DNA of 64,000 nt from Neocallimastix lanati (nom. inval.) (Eukaryota; Neocallimastigomycota; Neocallimastigomycetes; Neocallimastigales; Neocallimastigaceae). The notes below the pieces were generated by a model. It had not been told where the DNA came from. It saw only the letters and a program-made list of their open reading frames with translations, and searched no databases. Where the stretch lies: positions 667,501 through 731,500 of the forward strand of contig JACVTC010000024.1 in NCBI GenBank assembly GCA_016946835.1, written 5' to 3'. How positions within the stretch are numbered: the first letter of the stretch is position 1; each line of letters begins with the position of its first letter. A program made the position numbers and the translations under genes. This document shows positions 39,679-54,837 of the stretch, piece by piece.

Positions 39679-41043
39679 TTACCAACCACGTTGAGCAAGA
39701 GTTTCTGATTCTGGTAAACTATCACAGTTGATACCAACCATAGCTGGACCAAGATCTTCACTAACTTCAGCTAAAATCTTTGGATCATTGTAATGGGTAA
39801 CAGCTTGAACAATAGCTCTAGCACGCTTAGCTGGATTACCACTCTTAAAGATACCAGAACCTACAAAAACACCATCCATACCTAATTGCATCATTAAAGC
39901 AGCATCAGCTGGAGTAGCAACACCACCGGCAGCAAAGTTAACAACTGGAAGTCTACCATATTGAGCAGTTTGCTTAAGAAGGTGGTATGGAGCACCAATT
40001 TCCTTAGCATAGGCATATAATTCTTCTTCAGTCATACTTTGAGCCTTACGGATATCAGACATAAGAGTACGGGCATGACGAACAGCTTCAATAACATCAC
40101 CAGTACCAGCTTCACCTTTAGTTCTTATCATAGCAGCACCTTCATTAATTCTTCTTAAAGCTTCACCAAGGTTTCTACAACCACATACATATGGTACTTT
40201 GAATTGACGCTTGTCAACATGATTCTTGTCATCAGCTGGAGTAAGTACTTCACTTTCATCAATGTAATCAATACCAATAGCTTCTAAAATCTATATTAAA
40301 AATAATTATTAATATTACTATAATAATATTTATGTATTTTATTTTATTATTGTGTAAATATTTATATTTATATCTAATAAAAAAAATTATTTTTTTTATT
40401 ATACATACTTGAGCTTCAACAAAGTGACCAATTCTACATTTAGCCATAACTGGAATAGTAACAGCTTCCTTAATAGCCTTAATAATCTTTGGGTCTGACA
40501 TACGAGCAACACCACCGTCCTTTCTGATATCAGCTGGGACTCTTTCTAAAGCCATAACAGCACAAGCACCGGCTTCTTCAGCAATTCTGGCTTGTTCTGG
40601 ATTTACAACATCCATAATAACACCACCCTTTTTTATATATTTTTTTTTTTTAAATACCATAAATAAATTTTTCATTTATTTTTTTTTATAATTAAAATAT
40701 TTATTAATATTTTATTAATCTCATTTGTTTTAGGAAGTTAAGTTATTTTATTTATATTTATGTCTATTTTTTATTTTTTATTTTTTATCTTTTTATTTTT
40801 ATCTTTTTTTTATTTTTTTTTTATTTTTTTTAATTTCGTTTTATTTCTATTTTTATGTATTTTTATTAATCATTTTTCTTTTAAAATGAAAAAATGTATA
40901 ATTATTTAATAACACTATACCTTTAAATTTTGAGCAAGACCAGCTTTAAGTTGGAATGCAGCAGCATATTCTTCTTCAGTTTTGTATGCTGGTTCTGGTC
41001 TTCTTTGGACACTAATTAAGTTAGCTGGGGTTTGGAAAGACAT
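39679..41043 (-). CDS. SNZ1: Pyridoxal 5'-phosphate synthase, PdxS/SNZ subunit (317 aa)
   Basis: Three exons, 40921-41043, 40409-40627 and 39679-40290, with GT/AG phase-0 introns. This is the DXP-independent PLP synthase subunit. It makes PLP from ribose 5-phosphate, glyceraldehyde 3-phosphate and ammonia supplied by the PdxT/SNO glutaminase. A (beta/alpha)8 barrel spans the protein. Catalytic residues are visible: Asp47 in GGVIMDVVN, Lys104 in [13 protein letters not shown] (first Schiff-base lysine) and Lys172 in [11 protein letters not shown], each offset by 23 from Bacillus PdxS D24, K81 and K149. The phosphate-binding [13 protein letters not shown] and [12 protein letters not shown] loops are intact. 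It is slightly longer than the usual ~295 aa, through a short N-terminal extension. Codons are visibly richer in C and G (AAG, ACC, GCC) than in neighbouring genes, as in highly expressed genes. No SNO partner lies nearby. Confidence 0.96.
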
Positions 41044-41101
41044 TTTATTATTATTGTTATTGCTATTAAAATATTATTATATAAGTTAATTTGAATTATA
41101 G

Positions 41102-41136
<35 letters not shown>

Positions 41137-42004
41137 TGAATTTTAGTATTTTATATATGTATTAGAAATTATTTTAAACCTATTAAATTGATCTATTTTA
41201 AATTAGAATATATTGATTAAAAATTATATTTAAATCAAAAATTAAATATAATACTTTTAATATACACATTATATTATACGCTATAAATTAGAAGAATGTA
41301 AAGAAAATAACTTAATGTATTGTATATATTGTGACTTTTGATATTTATATTGTAATAACTTTATATTATTTTAATTATTTATATTATTTGTACTTTTTTT
41401 TTTTAAAAAAAATATATATATAAATAAATATAAAAATAAATAAATAAAAAAGAGAAAATTATTAATTACTAATAAGGTTAGTAAATTTAAATAATATGCA
41501 TTTAAAATTTTTATATAATTGATTGACAGTTTAATCTATTTAATTTTTTTTAAATATTCCAATATATTCATATGAAGTTTATAATTGAATTAATTTAATT
41601 AATATATAAAATAAAAGTATAAAATATAAAAAAAAAAATTATATATAATATATATAATATATAAAAAATATATATTTATTATTTATCCATTTATTTATAA
41701 ATAATATATTACTTTATACTAAATAATTTATAAAATAAATACTTGATTGGCATGAGAATGTATATTCCATCATTTGATCTTATTGAGGAAAAATAAACTA
41801 AAGAAGTATTAATATTTAGTATTCATAAATATATAAAATTTGGTTATATATATATAATAATATATTGGCATTATCAGTTTTATTAATTTTGAAAATATTG
41901 ATAATATAAATAAGAGAATATATGTTAAGTGTTTTATATATATTTTAAAGTTTTATAATTAATTATTCAACTTTTATTTTAAGGTTAATTTATATATGTA
42001 TAAC
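41044..42004. other. Upstream region of SNZ1
   Basis: AT-rich, with a 29 bp poly(A) about 60 bases ahead of the start (41105-41133). No motif I can name. Confidence 0.5.
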
Positions 42005-42110
42005 TATGCTCAATTATGGTTAATTTAAATCCATATTAATAATTTTATATTTTTTTATATCCGAAAAAATAATATATATTTATAATTAGTTAATTATAAA
42101 CAAATAAATA
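42005..42110. repeat. Short dispersed repeat P, copy 1
   Basis: The string ATTAATAATTTTATATTTTTTTATATCCGA followed by an ATAATTAGTTAATTATAAA phrase recurs in slightly different form at 42570-42650, with the leading CTCAATTATGGTTAATTT / GGTCAATTTTGATCTATT also alignable. Confidence 0.6.
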
Positions 42111-43560
42111 AATAAACATTCAAATAAATAAATAAATAATATTTTAATAATAATTATAATAGTAATTTATTTATAAAATTATATCTCAAAAATTTTAATG
42201 ATAAATATACATTATTATAATTCTGTACTATTAAAATCTTGATGACTTTTTTTTTAATCATTAAATATTTGTTTTAAAATAATAAAATATTATTTTATTA
42301 TAAATATATAATAATAATAATAATTTTTATTTACTTGAATTCATTAATAAATCTATTTTAATTTATTTCAAAAAAAAAAAAAAAATAAAATAAAATAAAA
42401 TAAAATGTTTATATGTACATATAAATATACATAATTATAATAAATTTAAAGGCGTATTATTTAATAAATAAACATAAACAGATAAATATTAATAAAATAC
42501 AAGTTATTATCATAAGTAAGAACAAATAGTTGAAAACTAGTAATATATAATAAATGTTTGCTTATCGTTGAATGGTCAATTTTGATCTATTAATAATCTT
42601 ATATTTTTTTATATCCGAGATAGCATGTAGGATCATAATTAGTTAATAAAATCAAAATTTAAAATTTAGATGTTATATATAAAGAAATAATCATAAAATA
42701 TTTATTGAAAATAAACGAAACAGTTTCATATATATATTTGATTTGTATATTATATTAATTTTATTAGATTATCTTTTGCATATTCTAGAAATCTAGATTT
42801 AAAAACTCTAGATAATTATCTAATAATATAATTATATTTAAATCTTTCAATAATCTTTCAATAAATCATATCAGTAATAAAAAACTTTTTTAATAATTTG
42901 TTATATTTGAATAATAATTATTATTATTAGTTTTAATTCATTTAGTTCTGTCCATTTAACCCATTCATTCTTATTTATTTAAGGTTATTAAGGTGTTTTT
43001 TTTTTTTTTTTTAATAAAAATTGAATCATCTCTGCTAGATATATAAATATTTTCGACCGTGGGGTTCCAAATTAAACATGTTATTATAGATGTAATACAA
43101 TAATTCGTAATCCCTAAGTGCTTAACTTTTTCTTGTTATATAAAGATTTTGATAACCTAATCCATATTAATATTCATTTAGGGTTGATTATTTCTTTTAT
43201 TTGGAAAAACTATAAACTTGGCTCTTTTTATATATAATTACTTTCTTACCCAAAACTTAAAAATATTTTTATTTTCTTTTCATAGCTTATTGTTTGATTT
43301 ATTAATTATTTAATATTTATTTATTTAGATTCTATAAGGGTTAATATGAGTAATATTATAACTATAGTTGAATTAGTTAACTATTGAAACTCTAGTTAAT
43401 TTTATTACTCGTTTCATTAAAAATATTATGATTTCTAAATTTATAAAAAACAAAATAATTCGACTGAAACTTAACGGAATATATTAAGTATTAATAAATA
43501 ATAAATATATAACTCCTTTTTTTAAAAAAAATAATTATTATATAAAAACCTTTTTTTTTT
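42111..43560. other. AT-rich spacer containing repeat P copy 2
   Basis: Copy 2 of repeat P is at 42570-42650. The stretch 42900-43450 is somewhat less biased (CCGTGGGGTTCCAAATT near 43060) but has stops in every frame and no tRNA fold I could build. Confidence 0.5.
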
Positions 43561-43572
43561 TTTTTTTTTTTG

Positions 43573-43815
43573 AACTGGGATTGACGAGAGGGAAGACAAT
43601 ATTACCTACAGTCTCTCATTTAAAGGTATCAGACTCTTATTGGATTTTTTGCCATACCGTTTCGGAGCAACACTAATATTCTCACTAGCAGTTATATGGT
43701 CTATCAACATTATATTGTCTATCAACCAACTTTATTTAGAGGGGAAAACACAATGGAAGGATGAAAATCACACCATATAAATTCAGGAGGTAGTTGAGAA
43801 TTGATCTAGAAATAT
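43573..43815 (-). mobile_element. SINE-like retroelement family A, copy 3 (internally deleted)
   Basis: On the minus strand it ends in TCAATCCCAGTTC followed by a 20+ base A-tail. Matches to copies 1 and 2 cover both ends (ACCGTTTCGG, GGATGAAAATC, AAATTCAGGAGGTAGT), with about 150 bp missing from the middle. Confidence 0.7.
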
Positions 43816-44735
43816 ATTTAAAATATTATTGAAAATATTATTAATAATAAATATTACAATATTTTGATAAAATATTATTAATATATATATATATTCTATA
43901 ATTTATAATATTGCGTTTGTCTCTTTTCTTTTAATTATTTATGTTATTTATTTATTATTATTACATAATTATTCATATGTTATATACTACATGTATATAT
44001 GTTTTTTTGAATTTTTTAAAAAGATTTTATATTTGATATAATTTAGAATTATATAATATAATTATTCCATAAAAATTACCAGTTAATTTATTTAATATTT
44101 AATATTTAAATATAAAAAAATTTAAATAAATAAATAAAATAATAATAATAAAAAAAAAAACGGATTTATTAATTATTTCCCTTATTAATATAGATATAAT
44201 AACCTCTTAAAGGGCAGGAATTTTTTTGGTATGTTGACAATACATACTATGAAAAAAGTGTTATTATTTTAATTCAAATTAATATAAAATAGATATCATA
44301 ATCTATAGTTACTTTTAATAATTTGTTTTAAATTTATTAGTATAATGTCGTTAGTGCTAATTTATTAGTATAATATCTGTAGTCTATTGGCTTGATTCTT
44401 AATTTAATCAAATTAATAATATTTTATAAAGAATGTCATATGAATATAATAGTTAGTTAATTCATTAGTTAATAAGAACTTGCATTAAAATATTTATTAT
44501 ATTTAGTATTTGTAAAATAAAAAATTTGAAAAACAAAAAAAATTTTTTTCTTCTAATTAGTTTTTACATATAGATTTAGTTTTGTTCTTTATTTTCTTTC
44601 CTTTTTTTATAAGGAATAATAAAAAAAAGATTGACTCCTATCAAAACGATATGTTCTCATTTGAATGTAAAGATGATAAATAATTATGTTTATTTATATA
44701 ACATTTTTTTAGGCTCTAATATGTATATTAATTAA
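43816..44735. other. AT-rich spacer, partly related to the 14.5 kb repeat
   Basis: ATAATATTGCGTTTGTCTCT at about 43900 resembles the stretch after SINE-like copy 1 (about 14575). A duplicated AATTTATTAGTATAAT phrase lies at 44332-44372. No gene. Confidence 0.5.
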
Positions 44736-45140
44736 AGTTCTCTATGAAGAAGCTTTAAATAAACTTAAAATCACAACAAAAACCAGTAATTGGAATGGTT
44801 TAATGAAAAATTTTGAAAATTTTAAAAAAATTTTACAATATACATGAGAAAACACTGATGATAAAGTTTTTCAATTAATGGAAGAATTTTATGATAATGA
44901 AAAAAATAAATCTTATAATAGTAAATAAGTTTTGAAATTTTGCCATAGACAAGCCTATTATTGTAGTTAATAAATATAAAACTTGACTTTAGTGTAGCAT
45001 ATGCTGATATATTATATATTCCAATTGAAATTCTGGACATCCAGCATTAATCATTGAATTAAAATATGATAATGTATAAACAATTATTAAACAAATAAAA
45101 GACCCGAAAATATCCACAAAAACTATAATGTTATCTAGGT
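44736..45140 (+). pseudogene. Relic of a PD-(D/E)XK nuclease-like (DUF1703/PDDEXK_9) gene
   Basis: Reading across frames gives EEALNKLKITTKTSNWNGLM, LMEEFYDNEKNKSYNSK, LKFCHRQAYYC, AYADILYIPIE and then, after a frame change, HPALIIELKYDN and a QIKD stretch. Order and spacing follow the C-terminal half of the family often paired with a DUF1703 AAA-ATPase-like domain. That includes the nuclease-fold Asp (YADILY) and Glu-x-Lys (IELKY). At least four stop codons and one frameshift break it. From general knowledge, this family is common in anaerobic bacteria and abundant in gut fungi, so a horizontally acquired, amplified family that has decayed here is plausible. No intact ATPase half was found upstream. 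An identity check by profile search is needed to be certain. Confidence 0.72.
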
Positions 45141-45475
45141 AAAAGAACTATATTCTATCCTGGTTGTTAGTCCGTGGGCTAACATAAGTAAGTCTCCTTT
45201 TTCGATTTCGCCCTTTGACCATTTCAAGTTTTCCTCACAAGAGGTTTTTACGAAATATACTGGTTAGGGTTGCAGGTAAAGTTTCCCCCTTATATATATA
45301 TAATTCCCAATCTCCGATGTAATATAGACAAGATAGTGTCCTGAGAGGATTGGGCAAATACTATCATTTAATATATTTTCAAGGGAATTCCTAGCATATG
45401 AATACATATCATGTGTCTTTTTAGATATATATTCTACTAGAAGTATTATGTTAAAAAGTTGCATTTCGGAATGTG
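45141..45475. other. GC-richer island of unknown origin
   Basis: Contains GTCCGTGGGCTAACATAAG and TTCGCCCTTTGACCATTTC and looks less AT-biased than its flanks. A 66-codon minus-strand frame (45264-45464) has no recognisable domain. It is probably a transposon or gene fragment. Confidence 0.45.
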
Positions 45476-46023
45476 GGCTTTATATAAAATATGGCGTATT
45501 AAAATAAACTGTTTATGTAAGAGTGGCTTAAATTATATTAAATAAATATTATTTTAAAGATAAATATATTATTTTAAAAATATATATATAAATATATATA
45601 TACATATACTTCATAATATTTAATTTTAAAAATATAAATTACATTTATGTTTTTTATTTATAAGAATATATGATTTAATGATATTTATATATGCAAAATA
45701 TATTAGATGGATTATACATATTTCAATAATGTTTTAATATTAACTATATAAAAGAGGTTTAAAGAGGTTTATAAAAATAAAAAAATTTCAAAACTATATT
45801 CATAAACTCTATAAACTATATATTTTTATAATAAATCCTATTTATATATAATAAACTATTTAATATTTAAAATTAAAATAGAAGTTTTAAAAATAAAAAT
45901 GTTAATTAATTAAAATGATAATTAAATTTGTAAACTAAAAATACTAATTTTCTAACAATTAAAAAAAAAAAAAAAAAAAAAAAATTAAAATTAACCCATT
46001 CATATTTATTTCAAATTGTATTT

Positions 46024-46380
46024 ATTTATTGGGCATTTCGCCAAATTGCATTTCGCCAATTTTTTTGAAAACATGTGGCGTATTAAAAAAATGTGGTATT
46101 TCGCCAAATTGCAATTCAACAAGTTGCATTTCACCAAATTGAAAATTATTAAATAAATAAATAATTCAATAAATAAAATTAAATATTATTAATATCGCAT
46201 AAAAACAATTTTAAAAAAAATATATTTTGAATTAATATTTATTTATTTATTCATTTATTTATATCAATACTCTACTTGTCGAAATGCAACCTGGCGAAAA
46301 GCAACTTGGGGAAATGCAACATTTTAATACTACGCCACTTGTCGAAATACAACCTGGCGAAATGCAACTCTCCCAGCTGG
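46024..46380. mobile_element. Foldback-like element family N, copy 2
   Basis: The left end is an array of about four CATTTCGCCAAATTG-type 15 bp units. The right end is the inverted counterpart (CGAAATGCAACCTGG, CGAAAAGCAACTTGG, GGAAATGCAAC) repeated after ATACTACGCCACTTGTCG and closing with ATGCAACTCTCCC. The interior is nearly the same as at 17760-17900. Confidence 0.75.
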
Positions 46381-46399
46381 TATGTATCTCAATAGGTTA

Positions 46400-46870
46400 G
46401 GTTATATTGCTTTAAAGGGAATCTAGTACGTTTAGCAATAATGAATTTCATATTGTGGCTTATTATTGTATGTGGCTTTTTATAATAATCAAATAATTAA
46501 TAATCAAATAATTAATAATCAAATAAATAATAATCAAATAAATAATAATCAAATAAATAATAAATATTCTTTTTTTATATATATAATTTATTAATATTCA
46601 ATTATAAAAATAATTTTTTCTAATTCTTTTTTAATAGAATATATTATTATTTCTTTTGAAATAGTTATTTAATAATATTTAATTGAAAAAAAAAATATAT
46701 TATTATTTCTTTTAAAATAATAATTATTTATATATTCGTTTATGATTGTATAATATCTTAAAAATGTATGGCTTTATTTAAAAAATTTTATATGCCACAT
46801 TGCGAAATGCACTATCCCTTTAAAGGGAATCTAGTGCTTTTCACAATGTGGCGTATTTTTATATGTGACT
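46400..46870. mobile_element. MITE family M, copy 2, with a joined inverted terminus
   Basis: The core at 46447-46807 matches copy 1. Here the termini can be followed further out: TTTAAAGGGAATCTAGTACG on the left, and on the right GCCACATTGCGAAATGCACT running into the palindrome TCCCTTTAAAGGGA. After that comes a second, oppositely facing terminus, ATCTAGTGCTTTTCACAATG. The full inverted terminus is therefore about 32 bp, starting AAAGGGA. The extra terminus suggests two elements inserted tail to tail, or a rearranged copy. Confidence 0.75.
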
Positions 46871-49003
46871 TGTTTTTAATAATCAAATAAATGATAATTA
46901 ATAAATAATAATTAAATAAATAATAAATATTTATTGATAAAATATTGCTTGATCATTCTTTCTATTAGGTTAATATAAATAATTTAAAATATCTTTTATC
47001 TTCTTATTCAAAATATTATATATATATATATATATATATAATAGTAGTTCTATATTAATAAATTAATTTTTACAGTATTATATAGTTATATATAAAATAT
47101 AGATTTCGTGTTAATTATTCATCTTATAATAGGTAAGTGAAATAAAAATATAATAAAATTAGTCATCTTTTGGGAAAGTACTGCTTAATAGATGGAATTT
47201 TAATTTACTCAAGTTATAAAATAAAATCAATAAGAAAATATTAATAAATATTAAGGTGAGATTTCAACGCACTAGAACATTGTTTGAATATGAAAAGGGT
47301 CGAGAAATTAAACCAAGTTATTGTAGTGAACTATATTCCATGTAAATAATATAATAAAAAAACCTTTATAATACATATCAAATAAACTCATTTTTATTTT
47401 ATAACTATATTTCTATATTTCTTAATATTCATTTTCCATATAAAAAAAAGTTTAAAAATATTTATTGGAATAAAAAATATTATTATATAATATGTTAAAT
47501 ATAAATAAATGAATAAATGAAAAAATGAAATGAAAAAATGAATAAATAAAAAAATACTTTATAATAAATTTTTATAAAATTTTAATTATATTAAAATGAA
47601 TTAATAAAAAATAAGTATTTTTAAAAAAAAATAAAGAAAACATTAAAGATTTCATTAATTAAAATTTGACCAATGAAATTCATGTAATATTTTTCCTGAA
47701 TTATAAAATAATAAATTATAAATATTATTAAAATATATTTAATTTAATAATACATCTCTATATTTAAATAAATTTAAATATTATATAATTAATATGACCT
47801 TTAATGTTTAATCCATATCTTTTTTTTTGTTATAATTTAATGTGATTCTCAGATGTAGTTGTTGTTGATAACTAATTAGTATTAGTATTAATATTTTTAT
47901 TTTCATTATTTTTTTAATATATATATAAACTTAAAAGTGTATCATATATATAATAATATAATTTAACTTAATAATATTTAATTAAATTTTTTTCTTGATA
48001 ATCTAAAATTAATATAATGAAAAAATTATAATTAAATTTTTTTTTATATTATATTCATTTTGCCATATAAAATAAAATTGATTTTTTTTTTCTCGTTATT
48101 TATCTCGTTAAAAATCATATTAGTAATACTAACATTAATTAGTTACAGTAATAGTATTATATAATATTTTGTAAATTAAAAGTATAAATAAAAATATTTT
48201 TTAATAATATATATATTTTTTAAAAAAATAAAAACTAGTAAGTTATTATATTATTATTGTATATATATATATATATATATATTTTATTACTATTTTTATA
48301 TAGGTTTAATGTTAAGAAATTTTGTTGTAATAGATTTAATTAAATTATTATTAGTTATTTTTCTTCTTTACTAATGTAATAATATCAAATTTTATGAAAA
48401 ATATTAATATTAAAATATTAGTGAAAAGTAAATTTGTATTAAGTAATATTATTATTTAAGAATAATGAAATTTAATCATTTTATTTTTAAATTCTAATAT
48501 TTTATTTTTATATTTGAAATGAAATTTATTCATTAATTTTACATAAATAAATAAATAAATAAATAAATAAAAAAAAAAAATAAAAAAAAATAAAAAAAAA
48601 TAAAAAGTATAATTAGTATTGTCATAAATTTAATATTTTTATTTATTTTTCCATTTAATTAGAATAATAATAATAATAACAATAATAACAATAATAACAA
48701 TAACAACAACAACAACAACAATAATTTTTATTTTTATTATTATTTTCGAAAAATACTTTAAGAAAGGATGAAAATAAAAAAAAAAAATTATAAATTTCAG
48801 AAATTTAATTTTATTTTATATTTTGTTTATCGATGAAAATTCTTTTGGAATTAAATTATTATTATTAATTTAATTATAACTAATATTATTGAATTTTCTG
48901 TTATATATAATATATATTAATTAATAATATTATTATTTTTGTAATAATGACATTTAATTCAATAGTTTAGATAGAATAAAATTAAATAGCTCATATTAAT
49001 AAA
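46871..49003. other. AT-rich spacer upstream of the fumarate reductase gene
   Basis: Mostly low complexity: (AT)n at 47020-47040, TAAA repeats at 48546-48570, and an AAT/AAC trinucleotide block at 48664-48722. One coding-like scrap lies at 47253-47345 (reported as a finding). No promoter element can be named. Confidence 0.5.
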
Positions 49004-52779
<3,776 letters not shown>

Positions 52780-53338
52780 ATGTATATTATTCATTTCAAT
52801 TTATAATAAAAAGGTTTATTCTGAATTTTTTTAATATATAAATCTATTATATATTATATCTGTACAATTTTTTTTTTTATCCTAAAAAAAAAAAATTCAT
52901 TTAAATAATATAAATAATATTAATAATAATAAGAAAATAATATGTATAAAATGATAATATAATAATTATATATTAACAATCTTTAGAATTATATAAAATT
53001 ATTTAACAAATATATATATTATGTATATATCTATATTATTTCATTTTATTTTAATTTTTTTTTTTTTTTAATATAATGAATTTATCATTTAATAAAAATA
53101 ATATAATATATATATGTCAATATGTAAGAATATGTAAGATTATTTAATACTATGTCTATTAAAAAAAAAAAAAAGAAAAAAAATTTTTTTTTGTTTGGTA
53201 ATTATTATATATATGAATTCAAACCTTTAAAAAAATTTTTTTTTTTTTTTTTTGCTTGTTATTTTTACCAATAATACATAAATACATAAATAAATAAATT
53301 AATAAAAAATAAAAAAATAAAAAATAAAAATAATAATA

Positions 53339-53399
<61 letters not shown>

Positions 53400-53470
53400 C
53401 AATAGATAAATACCGTAAATATATATATATATTATTCTATTTATTTATTTAGAGAGTTATTTCAACTATT
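52780..53470. other. Downstream spacer with long poly(A)
   Basis: A 54 bp poly(A) run at 53341-53394 and (AT)n stretches. No gene. Confidence 0.6.
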
Positions 53471-53760
53471 TATTCTATTCTATTTTATTTTATTCAATCT
53501 GTACAATCTGTACTTTAATTATAATTCATTTACTACTATTTATTTTGTTTTATTCAATCTGTACTTTAATTATAATTCATTTACTACTATTTATTTTATT
53601 TTATTCAATCTGTACTTTAATTATAATTCATTTACTACTATTTATTTTATTTTATTCAATCCGTACTTTAATTATATTCAATATTCTATTATTTATTTTA
53701 TTTTATTCAATCTGTATTTTAATTATATTCAATGTTCTATTATTTATTTTATTTTATTTT
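53471..53760. repeat. 51 bp minisatellite, about five copies
   Basis: Units carry TTTTATTCAATCTGTACTTT and AATTATAATTCATTTACTAC; the last two are diverged (AATATTCTATTATTT). 51 is divisible by three, so an 81-codon hydrophobic frame results; I regard it as spurious. Confidence 0.9.
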
Positions 53761-53966
53761 ATTTTTTTATTTTTTTATTATTATTATTAGTATTTTTTTT
53801 TTTTTTTTTTTTTTGAATATAAATTTTTTTTAGTTCTTTAAAATAATAAATAATAAAATTTATTAATAAAACTAAAATTATATATATAATTTATATATAT
53901 ATATAATTTTTAAAATATTTTTAAACTTTGAAGAATATAAAAATAAAAAAAAAAAAAAAAAAAAAA

Positions 53967-54448
53967 ATACATCGATACACATCTAATGGGTACCCATCTT
54001 CCATTGGTGCCTCAACAATTATTACTGTAAATTTGATGACACATGGCATAAAAGTGAAGTGTCACCGTCCATAACATGTCGTTACTCGTCTGCCCGGAGC
54101 TGAAATCCCCATACATTCTTACATATATCTCCTATTGACCATGAGTATCAGAACAGGGAACCACTGACTCCCCCCAGTGAGTGTAATCATTGGAGTGTTG
54201 AAATTTGTCCCTCTTAATTCCTATAGAATTCAATGGAGACATCATCATGGCCTACGATTAAGTCGTAGTGTATGTAGTATCAGAGATGGGTGAATAAGCA
54301 TCCAAAGGAAAAGTCTTTTAGATACCACTGAGATTGCATAATACCTCAGGATAGAAAACTTCAGTGCTTATTTGGTGCCACGTCGGGGATTCAAACCCCG
54401 GCAACTACAGTAACCTTGTAATGTCCTGACCGATTGGACCAACATGGT
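53967..54448 (-). mobile_element. tRNA-headed SINE-like element, family B
   Basis: A 482 bp island of balanced composition. On the minus strand it begins with a 76-nt tRNA-like head (separate entry), runs through about 405 bp of non-coding body (TCTCAGTGGTATCTAAAAGA, GGGGGGAGTCAGTGGTTCCC) and stops at ATCGATGTA followed by more than 20 T, a Pol III-type terminator. No open frame. A partial relative sits at 27978-28042. Head, body and tail in that order are the classic layout of a tRNA-derived SINE. Confidence 0.78.
54373..54448 (-). tRNA. tRNA-like head of SINE B (degenerate, not a working tRNA)
   Basis: Folds as a 76-nt cloverleaf. The acceptor pairs at six of seven positions. The D stem is GTCC/GGAC with A14 and G18-G19 in the loop. 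The anticodon stem is TTACA/TGTAG, and the T arm is CGGGG-TTTGAAT-CCCCG. It ends with discriminator A and an encoded CCA. A box TGGTCCAATCGG and B box GGTTTGAATCCC are good. Position 33 is G instead of the invariant U, and the first acceptor pair is A-C, so decoding is unlikely. Positions 34-36 would read GTT. A genome-encoded CCA is unusual for a eukaryotic tRNA gene and hints at retroposition. Confidence 0.72.
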
Positions 54449-54577
54449 ACTATGAAGAATATTATTTTAATATTTTTTTTTTCTTCTTTCTTTTTCTTTT
54501 TCTTACTATTTAATCAATTTAAATATATTATTCATATTATTTCTTTCATTCTTTTTTATATGCAATAATTACTATTC

Positions 54578-54611
<34 letters not shown>

Positions 54612-54837
54612 TTATGTTTTATTTTGATTTGAGATTGTTTCTAGATGTATTTTTACTTTAATATCAAAAAAAAAAAAATTTTTTTTTATTTTATTTATTT
54701 GTTTATTTTCTTATCTAATATATTACTAATTATTATTATTATTATTTTTTTTTTTTATTAATTTGTATTATTATTATTATTTTTATCTATTTCTTAAATT
54801 AATATTATTAAAAAAATTTTTTATTTGTTTATTATAT
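54449..54837. other. Spacer downstream of the LRR gene
   Basis: T-rich on the plus strand, with (ATT)n at 54577-54611. Nothing else seen. Confidence 0.6.

Noticed and set aside
43010-43140. Possible decayed tRNA around GGGGTTCCAAATT
   Set aside because: No D arm or acceptor pairing could be built around the B-box-like word.
45264-45464. 66-codon minus-strand open frame
   Set aside because: No recognisable family and no coding neighbours; kept only as an unexplained GC-richer island.
53545-53790. 81-codon hydrophobic protein with 17-residue repeats
   Set aside because: Product of the 51 bp minisatellite; A/T-only hydrophobic codons and no supporting context.
54373-54448. Functional tRNA-Asn (GTT) gene
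   Set aside because: U33 is replaced by G, the first acceptor pair is mismatched, CCA is encoded, and it is fused to a SINE-like body.
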